Assembly (NCBI RefSeq): GCF_001718835.1
Contig: NZ_CP013444.1
Span: 1,736,001-1,800,000 of the forward strand
DNA length: 64,000 nucleotides
Origin: Burkholderia cepacia
GTDB taxonomy: Bacteria; Pseudomonadota; Gammaproteobacteria; Burkholderiales; Burkholderiaceae
Direction of reading: 5' to 3'
Under the pieces are notes generated by a model that saw only the letters and a program-made list of their open reading frames with translations, was not told where the DNA came from and did not search any database. Positions within the stretch are counted from its first letter, which is position 1. Every line of letters begins with the position of its first letter. The position numbers and the translations under genes were made by a program. Shown piece by piece: positions 62,858-64,000 of this stretch.

Positions 62858-63070
62858 ATGAAGCCGCTGCACCTCGCCCTCGTTGCCCTGTCGCTCACCG
62901 CTGCTGTCGCTCACGCACAGCCGGCACCGGCCGAACAGGCCCGGCAACAGGCGAACCGCGTCGAAGCCGTGAAGGCTGCCGGCCGCGTCGATCGTGCGCA
63001 ATCGAAGCAGGAAGACCCGAACGCCTGTGTCGGCCCCGTCAGCTTCTGCAACATCTACTTCGGCAGCTGA
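62858..63070 (+). CDS. Small secreted protein
   Basis: 70 residues. Signal peptide MKPLHLALVALSLTAAVAHA cut before QPAP; the mature 50 residues are Ala/Gln/Arg-rich and end NACVGPVSFCNIYFGS with two cysteines that may form a disulfide. Clear CAGGAGA ribosome site. Family not recognised. Confidence 0.75.
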   Translation: MKPLHLALVALSLTAAVAHAQPAPAEQARQQANRVEAVKAAGRVDRAQSKQEDPNACVGPVSFCNIYFGS

Positions 63071-63218
63071 GCATGACGCCGCGTCGCGACGGCCGTGCCC
63101 GCAGCGCCCTTGGCCGGCGCGCGGGCATGCGCCCGAACGCCGGATCGCCGCTTCGCCTCACCCGCATCACCCGCATCACCTGTCCGCGCCGCTTCGCCTG
63201 AACCGGCGCGCATCGCGT

Positions 63219-64000
63219 TTACGTCTCCCGCCCCGGCCGCCACCCCACCTCGCGCAACGCGTCCAGCAAGCGCGCCTGCCCCAGCCCTTCGACCCGCGCA
63301 CCGCGCGACTCGACGTCGCCGCCCGCGACGAGCGCGTTCACGATCGCTTCCTCCACCGCTTCCGCCGCCGCGACGAACAGCGCGGAAATATGGTCGTTGT
63401 TGACCATCTTCACGCCGGTGGTCGGCGCCCCCTTGCTGCCGTAGTTCGCCGCCGGCAGGCCGTCGTTGCCGGTGGCGAACGCAAGGAAGATGTCGCCGCT
63501 CGAATCCTCCGTGCCGCCGCCAACCCGCGCGAGCCCGACACTGGCGCGCTGCGCGAGCCGCGTGCATTGATGCGGCAGCAACGGCGCGTCGGTCGCGATC
63601 GTCACGACGATCGAGCCCATCCCGGCCTCGCCTTGCGCGTCCGGCGCGCGGAACGGCGAAGGCACGTGCCGCAGCACTTCGCCGACCGGGTAACCGGCCA
63701 CGCGCAGCATCTCGCGCACACCGTAGTTCGCCTGGACGAGCGCGCCGACGGTCCAGCCGCCCGCATCATCGGCCGCGAGCACGCGCGACGCGGTGCCGAT
63801 GCCGCCCTTGAACTCGTGGCAGATCATGCCCGTGCCGCCGCCCACGCCGCCTTCGGCAACCGGCCCCGTCTGCGCGGCGGCCAGCGCGCGCAACACGTGC
63901 GCGGCACTCACGTGCTGCCCCCAGATGTCGTTCAGCAGGCCGTCGTAGGTTTCCATCACGACCGGCATGCACCAGTACACGCGGCCCGCCGCCGCCTCGC
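63219..64000 (-). CDS. P1-family peptidase (DmpA/beta-aminopeptidase), 5' end beyond window
   Basis: In-window 260 residues, frame open at base 64000. An N-terminal nucleophile hydrolase that self-cleaves into two chains. Motifs: METYDGLLNDIWGQHVSAAH, GGGTGMICHEFKGGIGTASR and GMGSIVVTIATDAPLLPHQC, where the Ser of GMGS is the expected new N-terminus and nucleophile. The end GLGQARLLDALREVGWRPG matches the family. Substrates are D-amino-acid or beta-amino-acid peptides. Confidence 0.9.
   Translation of the reverse strand, partial: EAAAGRVYWCMPVVMETYDGLLNDIWGQHVSAAHVLRALAAAQTGPVAEGGVGGGTGMICHEFKGGIGTASRVLAADDAGGWTVGALVQANYGVREMLRVAGYPVGEVLRHVPSPFRAPDAQGEAGMGSIVVTIATDAPLLPHQCTRLAQRASVGLARVGGGTEDSSGDIFLAFATGNDGLPAANYGSKGAPTTGVKMVNNDHISALFVAAAEAVEEAIVNALVAGGDVESRGARVEGLGQARLLDALREVGWRPGRET

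Overview
The window is high-GC (mostly about 65-70% G+C) DNA whose gene content points to Burkholderia, probably the B. cepacia complex: MipA/OmpV and Burkholderia-type trimeric porins, DUF4148, DUF3562, DUF3175 and DUF1488 small proteins, paired universal stress proteins, a type VI secretion VgrG module, and AspC/TyrB with an AroP-like permease. There are no rRNA, tRNA or CRISPR signals. The species is inferred from gene content only.

Layout. (1) 1-4540 is an AT-richer island on the minus strand, read leftwards out of the window. It holds a 49-residue peptide gene (4207-4058), a YcaO, a TfuA, a HExxH protein of the RiPP-modifying type, a ThiS/MoaD-like sulfur carrier ending in Gly-Gly, and a ThiF/MoeB E1 fused to a rhodanese domain. 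The enzyme genes overlap or nearly touch. I read it as a ribosomal-peptide (RiPP) cluster that probably makes a backbone-thioamidated, possibly hydroxylated peptide and carries its own sulfur relay; it is the best candidate here for an undescribed system. (2) 4540-9660: an IclR regulator, then a DNA-repair operon (VRR-NUC nuclease plus XPD/DinG-like helicase) behind a perfect LexA-type box. (3) 9800-17330: envelope and small Burkholderia proteins, an S10 peptidase and a chemoreceptor. (4) 17500-20820: a USP-BON operon with an FNR-type promoter, and an amino-acid permease. (5) 21300-27900: a lower-GC T6SS cargo module with VgrG, a VRR-NUC effector, a DUF3396 immunity candidate, an orphan gene and PAAR. 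(6) 28000-40140: DedA-rhodanese, a zinc-ribbon membrane protein, a USP, a CHASE/PAS histidine kinase with NarL-type regulator, a DMT exporter, a PilZ protein and a frameshifted class A penicillin-binding protein. (7) 40300-44590: trans-3-hydroxy-L-proline catabolism (dehydratase, binding protein, GntR regulator, pyrroline-2-carboxylate reductase). (8) 44740-47220: a receiver protein, an FNR with all four Fe-S cysteines, an HPF-like protein and a DUF1488 operon with an FNR-type promoter. (9) 47370-64000: DUF488, tyrB-permease-Lrp, an AA10 lytic polysaccharide monooxygenase, a ClC channel, cytosine deaminase, a porin, DUF4148, LysR-FUSC and a P1 peptidase cut by the window end.

Links between genes. 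Two promoters 28 kb apart (19367-19407 and 47179-47219) share the same FNR-box to -10 geometry and the same -10 hexamer, and a third FNR-like box lies near the USP at 30489-30959. The FNR encoded at 45166-45945 is the obvious candidate regulator, which suggests a low-oxygen stress regulon spread over this segment.
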